Positions 63,601-64,000 of a stretch of 64,000 bases of DNA are shown piece by piece. The notes under the pieces are model-generated. The model worked only from the letters and a program-made list of their open reading frames with translations. It ran no database searches and was not told the origin of the DNA. Location: positions 45,415,501-45,479,500 of the forward strand of contig CP114481.1 in assembly GCA_027186245.1 (NCBI GenBank). Reading direction: 5' to 3'. Each line of letters opens with the position of its first letter. The first letter of the stretch is position 1. This DNA comes from Coriaria nepalensis (taxonomy: Eukaryota > Streptophyta > Magnoliopsida > Cucurbitales > Coriariaceae). The position numbers were made by a program, and so were the translations under genes.

Positions 63601-64000
63601 TATTGACTTGAAATGACTGATTGAAATGATTTTAAGGTTAAACGAATGCACACTTTCCTTGCACTGATCATTTGCAAGTTATGCACAAAACTTGTGTTTG
63701 GAGTGCAAAAATAGAATTAGTTCGACTTGCTTTGAAATAAGATATTGACTTGGAATGACTCATTGAAATGATTTTAGGGTTAAACAAATGCGCACTTTCA
63801 TTGCATTGATCATTTCCAAGTTATGCACAAAACTTGTGGTTGTAGTGCAAAAATAGAATTCGTTCGAATTGCTTTGAAATAAGTTATTGACTTGAAATGA
63901 CTCATTCAAATGATTTTAAGGTTAAACAAATGCACACTTTCCTTGCACTGATCATTTGCAAGTTATGCACAAAACTTGTGTTTGAAGTGCGAAAATAGAA
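63601..64000 (+). repeat. Right edge, return to 11-monomer-type satellite
   Basis: The last monomers carry 'gaattagttcg', 'attttagggttaaac' (63771), 'gtggttgtagtgc' and 'aaacaaatgc', in the order seen in the 11-monomer repeat near 45.0-45.4 kb (offset 18602 bp, 131 monomers). Small differences exist, for example 'aaatgattttaagg' in place of 'aaaagattttaatg'. The final monomer starts at 63913 and is cut by the window after 88 bases. Confidence 0.75.

Larger units (their letters stand above)
1..64000 (+). repeat. Satellite DNA array, ~142-bp monomer, ~450 copies
   Basis: The whole window is a direct tandem array. The element 'attttaaggttaaac' opens monomers at 1, 143, 4261, 9941, 43749, 50281 and 63913; these positions fit a 142-bp period with a net gain of only 12 bases over 450 monomers. 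Landmarks in each monomer are CACAC/CGCAC near 21-25, TGATCA at 37-42, an A-run at 59-62, GAATTC at 86-91, TTCGTTCGA at 89-97 and TGACTCA or a variant at 128-134. All copies have the same orientation and no foreign insertion was seen. Satellites of this length and organisation typically form centromeric or pericentromeric heterochromatin and sit close to nucleosome length; that role is inferred. I do not recognise the family or species. Confidence 0.98.

Noticed and set aside
1..64000. CRISPR array
   Set aside because: There are repeats but no unique spacers; the whole 142-bp unit is repeated.

Overview
This window is one uninterrupted block of satellite DNA. From base 1 to base 64000 it is a head-to-tail array of an AT-rich monomer about 142 bp long. 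Taking the first base of the element 'attttaaggttaaac' as monomer position 1, I count about 450 complete monomers plus an 88-base partial one starting at 63913. All of them read in the same direction. I found no protein-coding gene, RNA gene, transposon, CRISPR array or unique single-copy sequence on either strand.

This architecture (a near-nucleosome-length monomer, hundreds of copies, nested higher-order repeats) is that of centromeric or pericentromeric heterochromatin in a eukaryote. I do not recognise the family and will not name a species. A plant or an animal is equally possible from sequence alone.

Layout: 1-2.99 kb is mixed monomers with a duplicated 5-monomer unit. 2.99-5.98 kb is a 12-monomer duplication. 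5.62-9.97 kb is a 15/16-monomer duplication. 9.12-17.61 kb holds two adjacent copies of a 30-monomer unit (period 4265 bp) in which I saw no differences. 17.6-23.4 kb is shuffled 7-monomer and partial 30-monomer copies. 23.4-28.7 kb is the most ragged part, with short 2-, 6- and 7-monomer repeats. 28.7-32.4 kb is three tandem 8/9-monomer units. 32.4-44.1 kb is a mosaic of 7-, 9- and 12-monomer duplications. 44.1-47.7 kb is an 11-monomer unit, repeated. 46.8-63.6 kb is nested 37-, 18- and 27-monomer duplications, ending in two adjacent 3834-bp units. The last 400 bases revert to the 11-monomer family.

Monomers fall into recognisable families with linked base differences. They carry several short symmetric motifs at fixed positions: a TGACTCA/TGAGTCA palindrome, a TGATCA palindrome, an EcoRI site, and three inverted repeats. 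One segment partly resembles a CENP-B box. The many 60-85 codon minus-strand open frames are by-products of the repeat: those I checked begin at TTG or GTG, and they recur with the array period. All identity statements come from reading and coordinate arithmetic, not from computed alignments.
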